Shown here in pieces: positions 17,084 to 26,795 of a DNA stretch of 64,000 nt. Each line of letters opens with the position of its first letter. Positions within the stretch are counted from its first letter, which is position 1. The notes below the pieces were generated by a model. The model was given only the letters and a program-made list of their open reading frames with translations. It was not told the DNA's origin and did not search any database. Source of the DNA: Georgenia satyanarayanai (GTDB taxonomy: Bacteria; Actinomycetota; Actinomycetes; Actinomycetales; Actinomycetaceae); contig NZ_UETB01000001.1 of the NCBI RefSeq assembly GCF_900116375.1, forward strand, positions 751,802-815,801, given 5' to 3'. Position numbers and translations under genes: made by a program.

Positions 17084-18124
17084 ATGCCGGACGTCTCGTG
17101 GGCGCTCGGGCGCGCGACCGAGCTCGCCGAGCGAGGGCCGCAGCACGGCGGCAACCCCCGGGTGGGATGCGTCCTCCTCGCCGCCGACGGCGCGGTGGTG
17201 TCCGAGGGCTGGCACGGCGGGGCGGGCACGGCGCACGCCGAGGCGGCCGCCCTGGCCGGCGCCGACCCGGCCCGCCTCCGCGGCGCGACCGCGGTGGTCA
17301 CGCTCGAGCCCTGCCACCACAGCGGTCGGACCCCGCCGTGCTCACGGGCCCTGCACGCCGCGGGCATCGCACGTGTCGTGCACGCGGTCGGCGATCCCGA
17401 CCCGGTGGCCTCCGGTGGTGCGCGGTGGCTCGCCGGCCAGGGCGTGGACGTCCTCACCGCTGAGGACGCGGGCGTGCCCGTGGACGTCACCGGCCGGGCG
17501 GCACGCGTGTCCGCCGCCTGGGTGACCGCCATGCGCCGTCGCCGGCCCTGGGTGGTCGGCAAGTCCGCGATGAGCCTGGACGGGCGGGTCGCCGCAGCGG
17601 ACGGCACGTCGCGCTGGATCACCGGCGCGGCCGCCCGCACCCACGCGCACACCGTGCGGGCCGACGTCGACGCCGTCGTCGTCGGCACGGGCACCGTGCT
17701 CACCGACGACCCGGCGCTCACCGCCCGCCGTGCGGACGGCACGCTCGCCTGCCACCAGCCGCTGCGCGTCGTCGTCGGCCGGCGCGCCGTCCCGCCCGGG
17801 GCTGCGCTGCGCCAGGCGCCGGGCGACTGGCTCCACCTCCCCACGCGCGACCTCCGCGCGGCCCTCGACCAGCTCTGGGACGCAGGGGTGCGCCGGGTCC
17901 TCGTCGAGGGCGGGCCCACCCTCCTGAGCCGCGCGCTGCGCGAGCACCTGGTCGACGAGCTCCACGCGTACCTCGCCCCCGTCCTGCTCGGTGGCGGCCT
18001 GCCGGCGGTCACCGACCTCGGCGTCTCGACCCTGGCCGGCGCGCCGCGCTGGCGCCCCGTCACGACCCGGACACTGGGCGAGGACCTCCTCGTCGTCGCC
18101 CACCGACCCGAAGGAGATCTCTGA
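17084..18124 (+). CDS. ribD: Bifunctional pyrimidine deaminase/reductase RibD
   Basis: A 346-residue protein doing the second and third steps of riboflavin synthesis: deamination of the diaminopyrimidine, then reduction of its ribosyl chain. The N-terminal deaminase domain has the zinc motif H51-A-E53 and C77/C86 in EPCHHSGRTPPC. The C-terminal reductase domain has the KSAMSLDGRVA and VEGGPTLLS motifs. ATG 17084 is six bases after an AAGGGG site controlled by the FMN riboswitch. First gene of ribD-ribE-ribB-ribH; its stop overlaps the ribE start by one base. Confidence 0.95.
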   Translation: MPDVSWALGRATELAERGPQHGGNPRVGCVLLAADGAVVSEGWHGGAGTAHAEAAALAGADPARLRGATAVVTLEPCHHSGRTPPCSRALHAAGIARVVHAVGDPDPVASGGARWLAGQGVDVLTAEDAGVPVDVTGRAARVSAAWVTAMRRRRPWVVGKSAMSLDGRVAAADGTSRWITGAAARTHAHTVRADVDAVVVGTGTVLTDDPALTARRADGTLACHQPLRVVVGRRAVPPGAALRQAPGDWLHLPTRDLRAALDQLWDAGVRRVLVEGGPTLLSRALREHLVDELHAYLAPVLLGGGLPAVTDLGVSTLAGAPRWRPVTTRTLGEDLLVVAHRPEGDL

Positions 18125-18723
18125 TGTTCACCGGACTCGTCGAGGAGGTCGGCACCGTCACGCGGCGGACCGACCTCGGCGACGCCGCCGTCCTCACCGT
18201 CGCCGCCGACACCGTCCTCGACGGTCTGCGCCCGGGCGACTCCGTCGCCGTCGCCGGCGTGTGCCTCACGGTGACCACCCACGACGATCACGGCTTCACC
18301 GCCGACGTCATGCCCGAGACGCTCCGCCGGACCACCCTCGGCGCGCTGGCCCCCGGGCACCGCGTCAACCTCGAGCGTCCTGTCCGCCCCGACGGCCGAC
18401 TCGGCGGGCACCTCGTCCAGGGCCACGTCGACGGCGTGGGGACCGTGCTCGACCGGCGCCCCGGCCCCCGCTGGACCGAGCTCGACGTCGCACTGCCGGC
18501 GAGCCTGGCCCGGTACGTCGCCGAGAAGGGCTCCGTCAGCGTCGAAGGCGTGTCCCTCACGGTCACCGGCGCCGGGGCCGACTCCTTCGGCGTCGCGCTC
18601 GTCCCCACCACCCTGGAGCGGACCACGCTCGGCGACGTCACCCCCGGGGACCGGGTGAACCTCGAGGTCGACGTCGTGGCCAAGTACGTCGAGCGGCTCC
18701 TCACCGCGGGGGTCGGCGCATGA
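18124..18723 (+). CDS. ribE: Riboflavin synthase
   Basis: A 199-residue riboflavin synthase alpha chain, which dismutates two 6,7-dimethyl-8-ribityllumazines into riboflavin. It starts with the hallmark [12 protein letters not shown] and shows the internal duplication of two lumazine-binding barrels ([12 protein letters not shown] in the first copy; [14 protein letters not shown] at the end). ATG 18124 overlaps the ribD stop (TGATG) and its own stop overlaps ribB (ATGA), so translation is tightly coupled. Confidence 0.95.
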   Translation: MFTGLVEEVGTVTRRTDLGDAAVLTVAADTVLDGLRPGDSVAVAGVCLTVTTHDDHGFTADVMPETLRRTTLGALAPGHRVNLERPVRPDGRLGGHLVQGHVDGVGTVLDRRPGPRWTELDVALPASLARYVAEKGSVSVEGVSLTVTGAGADSFGVALVPTTLERTTLGDVTPGDRVNLEVDVVAKYVERLLTAGVGA

Positions 18724-19520
18724 GCACGACGGCGACGCGCCCCGGTGCGGCACCCGGCGCGTCACCGGACGACCGGGTCGAGGCCGCTCTCGGCGAGCTC
18801 CGCGCGGGGCGTCCCGTCCTCGTCGCCGACGGCCACGACCGGGAGGACGAGGTGGACGTCGTCCTGCCCGCCGCCACCGCCGAGGCCGCGTGGGTGGCCT
18901 GGACCGTCCGGTACAGCTCGGGCTACCTCTGTGCGCCGCTGCCGGCGCACCGCGCCGACAAGCTCCACCTCCCGCTCATGGTGGCCCGCTCGCAGGACCC
19001 TCGGGGGACCGCCTACACCGTGTCCGTCGACGCCGCCGACGGTGTGGGCACCGGAATCTCCGCGGCCGACCGGGCCCGGACCCTCCGCGTCCTCGCCGAC
19101 CCCGCTTCCGGCCCTGCCGACCTCGTCCGGCCCGGCCACGTCCTGCCGCTGCGCGCCGTGGGCGGGGGCGTGCTCGAGCGGGGCGGGCACACCGAGGCCG
19201 CCGTGGACCTGTGCCGTCTCGCCGGCGTGGGCGAGGTCGCCGCCATCGCCGAGCTCGTCGAGGACGACGGGACGATGACCCGCCGCCCCCAGGCGGCGGC
19301 CCTCGCGCGGCGCCACGGCCTGGTGCTCCTCACCGTGGCGGATCTCGTCACCTACCGGGTCGAGCGCAGCGCCGTCCTCGGGCTCGCGGCCGGCCGCTCG
19401 GAGGACAACCACCACGACCTGCTGACGAAGCGGGCGGCCATCGGCCACCACCTGCCCGGCCCCGACCCGGCCGGCGCCCACCCCGGAGAAGCCGGGACGA
19501 CCGAGGAGGAGCACGCGTGA
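18720..19520 (+). CDS. ribB: 3,4-dihydroxy-2-butanone-4-phosphate synthase (RibB only)
   Basis: A 266-residue DHBP synthase that makes the four-carbon precursor from ribulose 5-phosphate. [14 protein letters not shown] and [16 protein letters not shown] are well kept, and the acidic motif reads DREDEVDVV where most family members have DRENEGD, so Asn and Gly are replaced while the acidic residues stay. The usual fused GTP cyclohydrolase II half of RibBA is absent: no CDCGxQ motif is present, only a His/Pro-rich tail of about 50 residues. GTP cyclohydrolase II must therefore be encoded elsewhere. Confidence 0.9.
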   Translation: MSTTATRPGAAPGASPDDRVEAALGELRAGRPVLVADGHDREDEVDVVLPAATAEAAWVAWTVRYSSGYLCAPLPAHRADKLHLPLMVARSQDPRGTAYTVSVDAADGVGTGISAADRARTLRVLADPASGPADLVRPGHVLPLRAVGGGVLERGGHTEAAVDLCRLAGVGEVAAIAELVEDDGTMTRRPQAAALARRHGLVLLTVADLVTYRVERSAVLGLAAGRSEDNHHDLLTKRAAIGHHLPGPDPAGAHPGEAGTTEEEHA

Positions 19521-19987
19521 GCGGAGCCGGAGCACCCACCATCACCCCCGACGGCACTGGCCTGCGGGTGACCGTCGTCGCCGCCCGGTGGCACACGACC
19601 GTCATGGACGGCCTCGTCGCGGGCGCCCTCCGGGCTGTCGAGGAGGCGGGCGCCACCGTGGCGCTCGAACGGGTGCCGGGCACCTTCGAGCTGCCGGTGG
19701 CCGCCGCGGCGGCCGTCCGTGGCGGCGCGGACGCCGTCGTCGCCCTCGGGGCGGTCGTCAGGGGCGAGACCCCGCACTTCGACTACGTCTGCCAGGCGGC
19801 CACCGCCGGCCTCACGGAGGTCTCGGTCCGCACGGGCGTCCCGGTCGGGTTCGGCGTGCTGACGACCGACGACGAGGCGCAGGCGCTCGACCGCGCCGGC
19901 CTGCCCGGCTCGCGGGAGGACAAAGGTGCGGAGGCGGCCCAGGCCGCGATCGCGACCGCCCTCGCCGTGCGGCGCCTCGCCGGCTGA
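19517..19987 (+). CDS. ribH: 6,7-dimethyl-8-ribityllumazine synthase
   Basis: A 156-residue lumazine synthase, which condenses the pyrimidine from RibD with the butanone phosphate from Rib[12 protein letters not shown] and [10 protein letters not shown], with the catalytic His in the latter, are diagnostic. GTG 19517 overlaps the ribB stop (GTGA). Last gene of the riboswitch-controlled operon; it ends 12 bp before a convergent gene. Confidence 0.95.
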   Translation: MSGAGAPTITPDGTGLRVTVVAARWHTTVMDGLVAGALRAVEEAGATVALERVPGTFELPVAAAAAVRGGADAVVALGAVVRGETPHFDYVCQAATAGLTEVSVRTGVPVGFGVLTTDDEAQALDRAGLPGSREDKGAEAAQAAIATALAVRRLAG

Positions 19988-19999
19988 GCCGGCGGCCCG

Positions 20000-20320
20000 T
20001 CACAGCAGCAACCAGCACCCCAGTGTCCCGGCGGCCCCGAGCCACACCCAGCCGGGCAGCCCGAGGGGCAGCTCGGGCGCCCGGCCGCTGAGCTCTCGCC
20101 ACGCCCGGTCGACCAACGGCCACGTGCACGCGAACAGCGCGCCACCCAGGACCGGGCCCCAACCGGCGGCGAGTAGCCGGACGAGCCAGGTGAGCGCGAG
20201 CACCGCCGCGCCCGGCACGAGGGCCGCGACGACGACGAGCGTGAGCAGCATGGACACGACCTGCTGACCGCGCGACCGGTCCTCGGCCTCCGCAGCCCGC
20301 ATCTCAGGGACGTTCGACAT
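20000..20320 (-). CDS. Small membrane protein, unknown
   Basis: A 106-residue protein with two to three predicted membrane spans (about 24-44, 50-65 and 88-106) and a charged N-terminus. ATG 20320 follows GGGGAG at a good distance; an in-frame GTG nine bases upstream is less likely. No family recognised. It is convergent with ribH. Confidence 0.6.
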   Translation of the reverse strand: MSNVPEMRAAEAEDRSRGQQVVSMLLTLVVVAALVPGAAVLALTWLVRLLAAGWGPVLGGALFACTWPLVDRAWRELSGRAPELPLGLPGWVWLGAAGTLGCWLLL

Positions 20321-20486
20321 CCGGATCACTCCCCAGCAACCCAGGGGCGTGGCGAGCGCGTCGCCGACGCCCTCGTTCCACTACGACCGGCCCCGGGGAG
20401 CAGCGCTCGACGGCCGGGACCATCACCATGATGCCACCGTGCCGCCGGGTACCTCGGCAGCCCCGTCCCTGGCGCGTCGGGCGTCG

Positions 20487-21779
20487 TCAGCTCGTGAGGG
20501 CCACCTCCGACACCGTCTGCCCGGCCTCGTCCAGCGCGACGGTGCCTGACGCGCCGCCGACCCTCAGCTCGTAGTCACCGAGGAAGCCCGACACCCGCAC
20601 GCGCCCCTCGCCGTCGGTCCGCAGCGTCGTCGCCGGCAGCCACCACTCCTCCTTGACGAGCCGCCGCAGCGCGTCGTACGCGGGCTTGGGGGTGCCGTCG
20701 CCGCGGACGAGGCCGGCCGGTGCTCCCAGCCACGCGCCGTCGTCGGTGATGCCCCAGTAGGTGATCGCCTGGACCGACGGGTGGGACAGCAGGGACCGGT
20801 AGTGCCGCACGATCTCGTCCGCCTGGCGCTCCTCGCCCTCGGGCGTCGAGGGCCAGGACGGGACCTGGTAGTCGTTGAGGTCGACGATCTCCGGCGGCAT
20901 GAGGTCGCCGGAGAGCAGGGTGTTCTCGGTGAGGTGCAGGGGCAGGCCGAACCGCGCGAACCGGTCGACCATGGCGAGCATCTTCTCCTCGCCCCAGTAG
21001 CCCTGGTGCATGTGCGTCTGCAGCCCGAGGGCGTCGACCCGGACGCCCGCCTCGAGCACGTCCTCGATGAGGCGCTCGTAGTCGGAGGAGAGGTCGAAGT
21101 CGTTGAGCAGCAGGGTCGCCGACGGGTTCGTCGCACGCGCCTCCTCGAAGGCGAGCCGCACCGTGGGCACCCGCCCCTGCTCGCGACACAGGCGCGTGAT
21201 GGCGTTCTCGTGCTCCTCGTTGACGAAGACCGGCATGATGACGACCTCGTTGATGGCGTCCCAGGTGTCGACGACGCCGGCGAAGTCACCGACCTCCCGC
21301 CGGATCCGGGCGCGCAGCACCTCGGCGACCTCCGCGGTCGGCAGCTCCCGCAGCCAGTCCGGCGCGAGCGTGTGCCAGGCGAGCGGGTGGCCCTTGACCG
21401 CGACGCCCCGGTCCTGGAACCACCGGGCGGTGCGGAGCAGGCGCTCGGTGTCCGGGCGACCGCGCTCGGGCTCGAAGCCCGCCCAGTAGAAGGGCAGCGT
21501 CGCGGTGTTGAAGACGTCGAGCCACAGCGCCGCGAGGTGCTCGCCCTGGTCGGGTGCGGCCCCGCCGAAGACGTTCTCGACCGGACCGGACGTCTCGCCG
21601 TTGGCGAGCGGGATGAGGTCGAACCCGATGTTGCCGAAGGCGAAGCGGTGGCGGACCTGCTCGACGGTCACGTCCGTGTCCGTCAGGGGCGCGCCGTCGG
21701 CGTCGCGGACGGTGACGGTCGCGTGGGCGGTCCGGTGCGCCATGGAGGTGTCGACAGGGGTGGGGGCAGAGGGCGTCAT
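20487..21779 (-). CDS. Glycoside hydrolase family 10 protein (endo-1,4-beta-xylanase)
   Basis: A 430-residue GH10 enzyme expected to cut beta-1,4-xylan chains. KGHPLAWH is the substrate-binding motif, Glu178 in DAINEV is the acid/base, Glu285 in HLTEN is the nucleophile and ITYWGITDDGAWL is the conserved late motif. No signal peptide is seen at ATG 21779, so it may act inside the cell on xylo-oligosaccharides. The first 50 residues (ATVTVRDADGAPLTDTDV) form a beta-rich lead-in. Starts further upstream are open but less convincing. Confidence 0.85.
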   Translation of the reverse strand: MTPSAPTPVDTSMAHRTAHATVTVRDADGAPLTDTDVTVEQVRHRFAFGNIGFDLIPLANGETSGPVENVFGGAAPDQGEHLAALWLDVFNTATLPFYWAGFEPERGRPDTERLLRTARWFQDRGVAVKGHPLAWHTLAPDWLRELPTAEVAEVLRARIRREVGDFAGVVDTWDAINEVVIMPVFVNEEHENAITRLCREQGRVPTVRLAFEEARATNPSATLLLNDFDLSSDYERLIEDVLEAGVRVDALGLQTHMHQGYWGEEKMLAMVDRFARFGLPLHLTENTLLSGDLMPPEIVDLNDYQVPSWPSTPEGEERQADEIVRHYRSLLSHPSVQAITYWGITDDGAWLGAPAGLVRGDGTPKPAYDALRRLVKEEWWLPATTLRTDGEGRVRVSGFLGDYELRVGGASGTVALDEAGQTVSEVALTS

Positions 21780-21882
21780 CGCGGTCTTTTCCGGGTCGGG
21801 GCAGGACATGGCCGACGCTACCTCCTCGTCAGGCGTCGCGAATCCCTTCCGCTCGGCCCGCCGACGGCGGATCATTGACGCC

Positions 21883-22455
21883 ATGACGATCGAGGTGCGC
21901 CCCGCCGTCGACTTCGAGGACGTCGCGGCGGTGGTCGGCCCGAAGCGGCCGGACGCGAACGTGTGCTGGTGCCTGAGCTACCGCCTGCCCTCCAAGGAGC
22001 ACCTGTCCTTGCGTGGCCCGGCCCGGGGGGAGCGGGTGCGTGGGCTCGTCGCCGAGGAGCCCCCGCCCGGGGTGCTGGCCTACGACGGCGACGACGTCGT
22101 GGGCTGGGCCGCCGTCCACCCCCGCGCGGACACGAGCTTCGCCCGCAACCGGAGGATCCCGCACGTCGACGACCTGCCCGCCTGGTCGCTGTGGTGCGTG
22201 CGGGTACGCCCGGGGCACCGCGGCCAGGGCATCGTCCACCACCTCGTCGCCGGCGCCGTCGAGCTCGCGCGCTCCTGCGGCGCGCCCGTCGTGGAGGCCT
22301 ACCCCGTCGACAACGACGGCGCGAAGGTCGACCTCACGATGGCCTACGTCGGTACTCGCGCCGTCTTCGAGCGCGCCGGCTTCGTCAAGGTCGCCGACAC
22401 GACGTCGGTCCTCAATGGGTTCCCCCGCGTCCTCATGCGCCGCGACCTGCGCTGA
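21883..22455 (+). CDS. GNAT-family N-acetyltransferase
   Basis: A 190-residue acetyltransferase. The acetyl-CoA motif appears as VRVRPGHRGQGIVHHLVAGA and the late part AVFERAGFVKVADT is typical. An unusual CWCLSY stretch lies near residue 28. ATG 21883 is used, and its 3' end overlaps the convergent CinA-like gene by 23 bp. Substrate unknown. Confidence 0.8.
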   Translation: MTIEVRPAVDFEDVAAVVGPKRPDANVCWCLSYRLPSKEHLSLRGPARGERVRGLVAEEPPPGVLAYDGDDVVGWAAVHPRADTSFARNRRIPHVDDLPAWSLWCVRVRPGHRGQGIVHHLVAGAVELARSCGAPVVEAYPVDNDGAKVDLTMAYVGTRAVFERAGFVKVADTTSVLNGFPRVLMRRDLR

Positions 22456-23194
22456 ACCCCGGCGGCCCCTGGAGCGTGGCCCGCACCGCCTCGAGCCGCG
22501 CGACCGCGTCCTCGAGCAGCGCCTCGTCCGTGCCCCTGACGACGACGTTCGTGCCGCGCAGGTCCCCGTCCGTGAAGGGGTAGGACCCGACGGTCAGCTG
22601 GGGCAGCTCGCCGGCGAGCTGCCGAAGCTGGGCGGCGACGCGCCCCTCGCCGACGTCGAAGCGCACCTCGCGCGACCGGATGGGCACACCCGCGGCGAGG
22701 GTGGGCAGGAGCGCGTCGAGCATGGCGACGAAGATGCTCGGCACGCCGGCCATGACGTGGACGTTGCCGATGCTGAAGCCCGGCGCACCGGAGACCCCGT
22801 TGACGATGAGGGTCGCGCCGTCGGGGATGCGGGCCATGCGCAGCTGGTCGGCGGTGGGGGTCGCCCCGCGGCCGGCGAGGGCCTCCTCGAGGAGGGCGCG
22901 GGCGTCGGCGCGGACGTCGATGCCCACCCCGAAGGCCGCAGCGACGGCGTCGGCAGTGATGTCGTCGTGGGTGGGGCCGATCCCACCGGAGGTGAAGACG
23001 TGGGTGTAGCGCTCCCGCAGCGCGTTGAGCGCCGCGACGATGACCTCGTGGTCGTCCGGGACGACCCGGATCTCCGCGAGGTCGATGCCCACGCGCGTGA
23101 GCTCGCCGGCCAGGTGGTGGGCGTTGGCCTCCCGGGTGCGCCCGGAGAGGATCTCGTCGCCGATGACGAGGACGGCGGCAGTGGGGTTGGGCAT
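22433..23194 (-). CDS. CinA-like / molybdopterin-binding (MoaB-fold) protein
   Basis: A 253-residue protein of the competence/damage-inducible protein A group, containing only the N-terminal MoaB-like (COG1058) domain: [34 protein letters not shown] and VMAGVPSIF are clear. The C-terminal nicotinamide-nucleotide amidase domain of full CinA is missing. ATG 23194 was chosen, giving [12 protein letters not shown]. It is divergent from the 5-oxoprolinase genes. Confidence 0.8.
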   Translation of the reverse strand: MPNPTAAVLVIGDEILSGRTREANAHHLAGELTRVGIDLAEIRVVPDDHEVIVAALNALRERYTHVFTSGGIGPTHDDITADAVAAAFGVGIDVRADARALLEEALAGRGATPTADQLRMARIPDGATLIVNGVSGAPGFSIGNVHVMAGVPSIFVAMLDALLPTLAAGVPIRSREVRFDVGEGRVAAQLRQLAGELPQLTVGSYPFTDGDLRGTNVVVRGTDEALLEDAVARLEAVRATLQGPPGFSAGRGA

Positions 23195-23301
23195 GTGCAC
23201 AGCGTGCCGCCGTCCCGGCACCTCGCACAATCGCAGAGCACGACCGGCGGCTACGCTGCCGGGCAGCGGGAGACCGACCGCCCGCCCGAAGGGAGCCCTC
23301 C

Positions 23302-24057
23302 GTGCCGATCGACCTCAACGCCGACGTCGGGGAGTCCTTCGGCGCGTGGACCATGGGCGACGACGCCGCCATCCTCCGCGTCGTCACGAGCGCCAACGTC
23401 GCCTGCGGCTTCCACGCGGGGGACCCGCGCACCGCCCGCCGCACCTGCGCCCTCGCCGCCGAGGCGGACGTGGCCGTCGGCGCACACGTCTCCTACCGCG
23501 ACCTCGCCGGCTTCGGGCGCCGCTTCCTCGACGTCGACCCGGCCGAGCTCGTCGACGAGGTCGTCTACCAGGTGGGGGCCCTCCAGGCGCTGGCCGCGGC
23601 CGCGGGCACCGAGGTCCGGTACGTCAAGCCGCACGGCGCGCTGTACAACACGATCGTCCACCACCGCGCGCAGGCCCGCGCCGTCGCCACGGCCGTCCGC
23701 ACCGTCGACCCCGGCCTGCCGGTCCTCGTGCTGCCGGGGTCGGTGATCGAGGAGGAGGCGCGGGCCGCGGGGCTGCGTCCCGTCGTCGAGGCCTTCGCCG
23801 ACCGCGCCTACCTGCCCGACGGCACCCTCGTCCCGCGCTCCCAGGCCGGCGCCGTCGTCACCGACCCGCAGGAGGTGGCCGGCCGGGTGGTCCGGATGGC
23901 CACCGAGGGGACCGTCACGGCGGTGGACGGCACGACCGTGGCCGTGCGGCCCGAGAGCGTGTGCGTCCACGGTGACACCCCCGGCGCCGTGGCTCTCGCC
24001 ACGGCGGTGCGCGCCGCGCTCGACGCCGCCGGCGTCCCGGTGGCCGGCTTCCGGTGA
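23302..24057 (+). CDS. pxpA: 5-oxoprolinase subunit A (LamB/YcsF family)
   Basis: A 251-residue LamB/YcsF protein, subunit A of the ATP-dependent 5-oxoprolinase that opens pyroglutamate to glutamate. It starts with the hallmark [13 protein letters not shown], followed by [12 protein letters not shown] and [12 protein letters not shown] 23302 lies after GAAGGGAG. Its stop overlaps the start of the fused subunit B/C gene (GTGA), so the complete enzyme is encoded by two genes. Confidence 0.9.
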   Translation: MPIDLNADVGESFGAWTMGDDAAILRVVTSANVACGFHAGDPRTARRTCALAAEADVAVGAHVSYRDLAGFGRRFLDVDPAELVDEVVYQVGALQALAAAAGTEVRYVKPHGALYNTIVHHRAQARAVATAVRTVDPGLPVLVLPGSVIEEEARAAGLRPVVEAFADRAYLPDGTLVPRSQAGAVVTDPQEVAGRVVRMATEGTVTAVDGTTVAVRPESVCVHGDTPGAVALATAVRAALDAAGVPVAGFR

Positions 24058-25700
24058 CCGGCCGCGAGGTCCGCCCGGTGGGGGAGCGGGCGCTGCTCGT
24101 CGGCTGCGCCGACCTCGCCGAGGTGCTCGGCCTGCACGCCGCGCTCTCCGCGTCCCCGCTGCCGGGCCAGGCCGAGGTGCTCGCCGCCGCCCGCACCGTC
24201 CTCGTCCGCGCCACCGACCGGCCCGCCCGGGACCGGCTCGCCCCCGTCCTGCGTGACCTCCCGGCGCCGCCGGTGCCCCCGGCGGCGGGGGACGTCGTCG
24301 TCATCGACACCGTGTACGACGGCGCGGACCTCACCGCCGTGGCCGAGCACACCGGGCTGAGCGTCCAGGGCGTCGTCGGGGCGCACTCGGGGGAGGAGTG
24401 GACGGCGGCCTTCGGGGGCTTCGCGCCCGGGTTCGCCTACCTCGTGGGGCCGACGACTCTGGCCGTGCCGCGGCGGGCGAGCCCGCGCACCGCCGTCCCG
24501 GCCGGGTCCGTCGCCCTCGCGGGTACCTTCTCGGCCGTCTACCCCCGCTCCTCACCGGGCGGCTGGCAGCTCATCGGCCGCACCGACGCGCCCATGTGGG
24601 ACCTCGACCGGCGGCCGCCGGCACTGCTGCGGCCCGGTGACAGGGTCCGGTTCCGGCCCGTGCGGGAGCGCGTGACGACGTCCGGCCCGGCCGAGGCACC
24701 GGGACGTCACGGACCCGCGGGTGCGCACTCCGGACCGGCAGCGCCCACCGGCGGCGCCGGGGAGTCCGCCGCGCCGGGCACGGGCGCCGCCACCGTGACC
24801 GGCTCCGCCCTCACCGTGCTCGCCGCCGGTGCGCAGAGCCTCCTGCAGGACCTCGGCCGCGCCGGGCTGCTCGACCTCGGCGTCAGCCCCTCCGGCGCCG
24901 CCGACCGCGGCTCCGCACGCCAGGCCAACCGCCTGGTCGGCAACGACGGCGGCGCGGCCGTCGTCGAGACCGTCCTCGGCGGCCTGGAGCTGCGCGCGAC
25001 CCGTCACCAGGTCCTCGCCGTCTCCGGCGCCCAGGTCCCGCTCACGATCCTCCACGTCGACGAGGAGCTCACCCACCCGCCGACCGACGCGCCGTTCCTG
25101 CTGCCCGACGGGCACGTCCTGCGGCTGGGCCACCCGTCGGCGGGACTGCGCGCGTACGTCGCCGTCCGCGGGGGCGTCACCGTGCCCGAGGTGCTCGGCA
25201 GCCGTTCCACCGACCTGCTCTCCGGCGTCGGCCCGCCGCCGCTCGCCGCCGGCACCGTGCTGCCCGTCGGCCCACCGCCCGGACGCGCCGTCGGGCAGCC
25301 CGAACCTGCCCGCGTGCGGGTGACCGAGGAGCTGGCCGTCGGCGTCGTCCTCGGGCCGCGGGCCGACCGGGTGACGCCCGAGTCCCTCGAGCGCCTGCTC
25401 GGCCAGGCCTGGACGGTCACCGACCGGTCCAACCGGGTGGGTCTGCGCCTCGACGGCGCGCCCCTCGAGCGCGCCGACGACGCCGAGCTGGACAGCGAGG
25501 GCACCGTCGCCGGAGCGGTGCAGCTGCCCTCCGACGGTCGCCCCGTCGTCTTCCTCGCGGACCACCCGGTGACCGGCGGGTACCCCGTCCTCGCCGTCGT
25601 CCGGGACGCCGACCTCGACACCCTGGCGCAGGCCCGCCCCGGGGACCGGCTACGCTTCCGGGACGCCGTGCTGCCTTGCGAGGACGCGGCGCAGACGTAG
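24054..25700 (+). CDS. 5-oxoprolinase subunit B/C fusion (PxpB-PxpC)
   Basis: A 548-residue fusion. Residues 1 to about 205 are the KipI-like subunit B ([26 protein letters not shown]), followed by a Gly/Ala-rich linker (about 208-245). The rest is the KipA-like subunit C ([45 protein letters not shown]). With PxpA it should form the 5-oxoprolinase complex in the cytoplasm. GTG 24054 overlaps the pxpA stop by four bases. The B-C fusion is common in actinobacteria; an allophanate hydrolase-like misannotation is the usual alternative label. Confidence 0.9.
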   Translation: MTGREVRPVGERALLVGCADLAEVLGLHAALSASPLPGQAEVLAAARTVLVRATDRPARDRLAPVLRDLPAPPVPPAAGDVVVIDTVYDGADLTAVAEHTGLSVQGVVGAHSGEEWTAAFGGFAPGFAYLVGPTTLAVPRRASPRTAVPAGSVALAGTFSAVYPRSSPGGWQLIGRTDAPMWDLDRRPPALLRPGDRVRFRPVRERVTTSGPAEAPGRHGPAGAHSGPAAPTGGAGESAAPGTGAATVTGSALTVLAAGAQSLLQDLGRAGLLDLGVSPSGAADRGSARQANRLVGNDGGAAVVETVLGGLELRATRHQVLAVSGAQVPLTILHVDEELTHPPTDAPFLLPDGHVLRLGHPSAGLRAYVAVRGGVTVPEVLGSRSTDLLSGVGPPPLAAGTVLPVGPPPGRAVGQPEPARVRVTEELAVGVVLGPRADRVTPESLERLLGQAWTVTDRSNRVGLRLDGAPLERADDAELDSEGTVAGAVQLPSDGRPVVFLADHPVTGGYPVLAVVRDADLDTLAQARPGDRLRFRDAVLPCEDAAQT

Positions 25701-25745
25701 GTTGTGTGAAGAGGCACCGTCAGCACACGGGGGGTAGGACAACGC

Positions 25746-26693
25746 ATGGGCGACGCCGAGATGACCATCGACACCGACGAGCAGGAGCGTTCGGCGCCGA
25801 CCTCGGTGCCCTCGCGCAAGGCTCCGGACCAGCAGAGCCCGCTGCGCCGGAGCAGCGACGACCCCACCCTCGGCGACGGCCGCAAGCCGCCCACGACCTT
25901 CGCCTGGGCCCCCACGCCCACCCTCACCGACCGGCGGGTGCTCGAGTCGCCCGCGTTCGTCGTCGTCGACGACGTCGCCAGCCGCGAGGCCGCCGGAGCG
26001 CGTGTGGCCGAGGGGCTCGAGCGACTCGGACGCCCGGTCGAGCGCATGACGGCGGACGGCACCCGTCCTCGCAGCACGCGCCCGTCCGGACCGCTCCACC
26101 ACCCGCTCGTCGTCCACGTCGGCTCGGCCAGTGCGCTGCACGGGCCGGCCGGCGACACCGTGGCGCGCACGGTGAGCACCTACCGTCCCGGCGCGACGAT
26201 CGTCTTCACACCCGGCCTGCAGGGCGAGCCGTCCGCCGGGGCCGAGGAGCTGCGGTCCCGCGTCGAGGCGATGGTCGCCACGGCCGACGTCGTCATCGCC
26301 ACCACCGGTGACCTCGAGCTGCTCTACCCCGGCGAGGCGCGGGAGAACGTCCTGCGCCGGTGGGTCGGGTCGGGACCGGGCATCGTCATCGTCTCCGCGG
26401 CCGGGGAGGGCGCGTGGGCCGCCAACGCCGTCGGCGTGACGGCCACCGTGAGCGGGCGGGGCGCGGCCGACGCGGGGGACGCCTTCGTCGCCGGTGTGAT
26501 CGACGCGCTGTGGAAGGCCGGCCTCCTGGGCGTCGCCAACCGCGCGGACCTGCGCACCCTGGTGTGGGGCACGCTGCACGAGCTCGTCGAGAACGCCGCC
26601 GTCGCCGCCTCGGTCGCCGCCCGCTCCGACGGCCTCGCGCCCACCCGCGAGGAGCTCGACGCCGCCCGCGGCATCCCCCGCCTGGGCCGGTAG
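25746..26693 (+). CDS. Degenerate PfkB/ribokinase-like protein
   Basis: A 315-residue protein whose C-terminal third resembles PfkB-family sugar kinases: GRGAADAGDAFVAGVIDALW corresponds to the anion-hole/catalytic motif, with Asp245 in the place of the catalytic base. The typical DTxGAGD reads GAADAGD, and the N-terminal sugar-binding half is replaced by about 60 disordered, charged residues and a short alpha/beta region. It may be a divergent kinase or a pseudokinase. ATG 25746 follows a GGGGTAGGA site. The neighbouring genes give no hint of a sugar substrate. Confidence 0.55.
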   Translation: MGDAEMTIDTDEQERSAPTSVPSRKAPDQQSPLRRSSDDPTLGDGRKPPTTFAWAPTPTLTDRRVLESPAFVVVDDVASREAAGARVAEGLERLGRPVERMTADGTRPRSTRPSGPLHHPLVVHVGSASALHGPAGDTVARTVSTYRPGATIVFTPGLQGEPSAGAEELRSRVEAMVATADVVIATTGDLELLYPGEARENVLRRWVGSGPGIVIVSAAGEGAWAANAVGVTATVSGRGAADAGDAFVAGVIDALWKAGLLGVANRADLRTLVWGTLHELVENAAVAASVAARSDGLAPTREELDAARGIPRLGR

Positions 26694-26795
26694 CCCCGCC
26701 GGGACGCGCGACGCAAGCGCCGGGGGCAGGGGGCGCCCGAGGGTGACGGATCTCTAGCGCCGGCCCGCGGACGCTGGCCGTAGGCTGGAGCGGAC

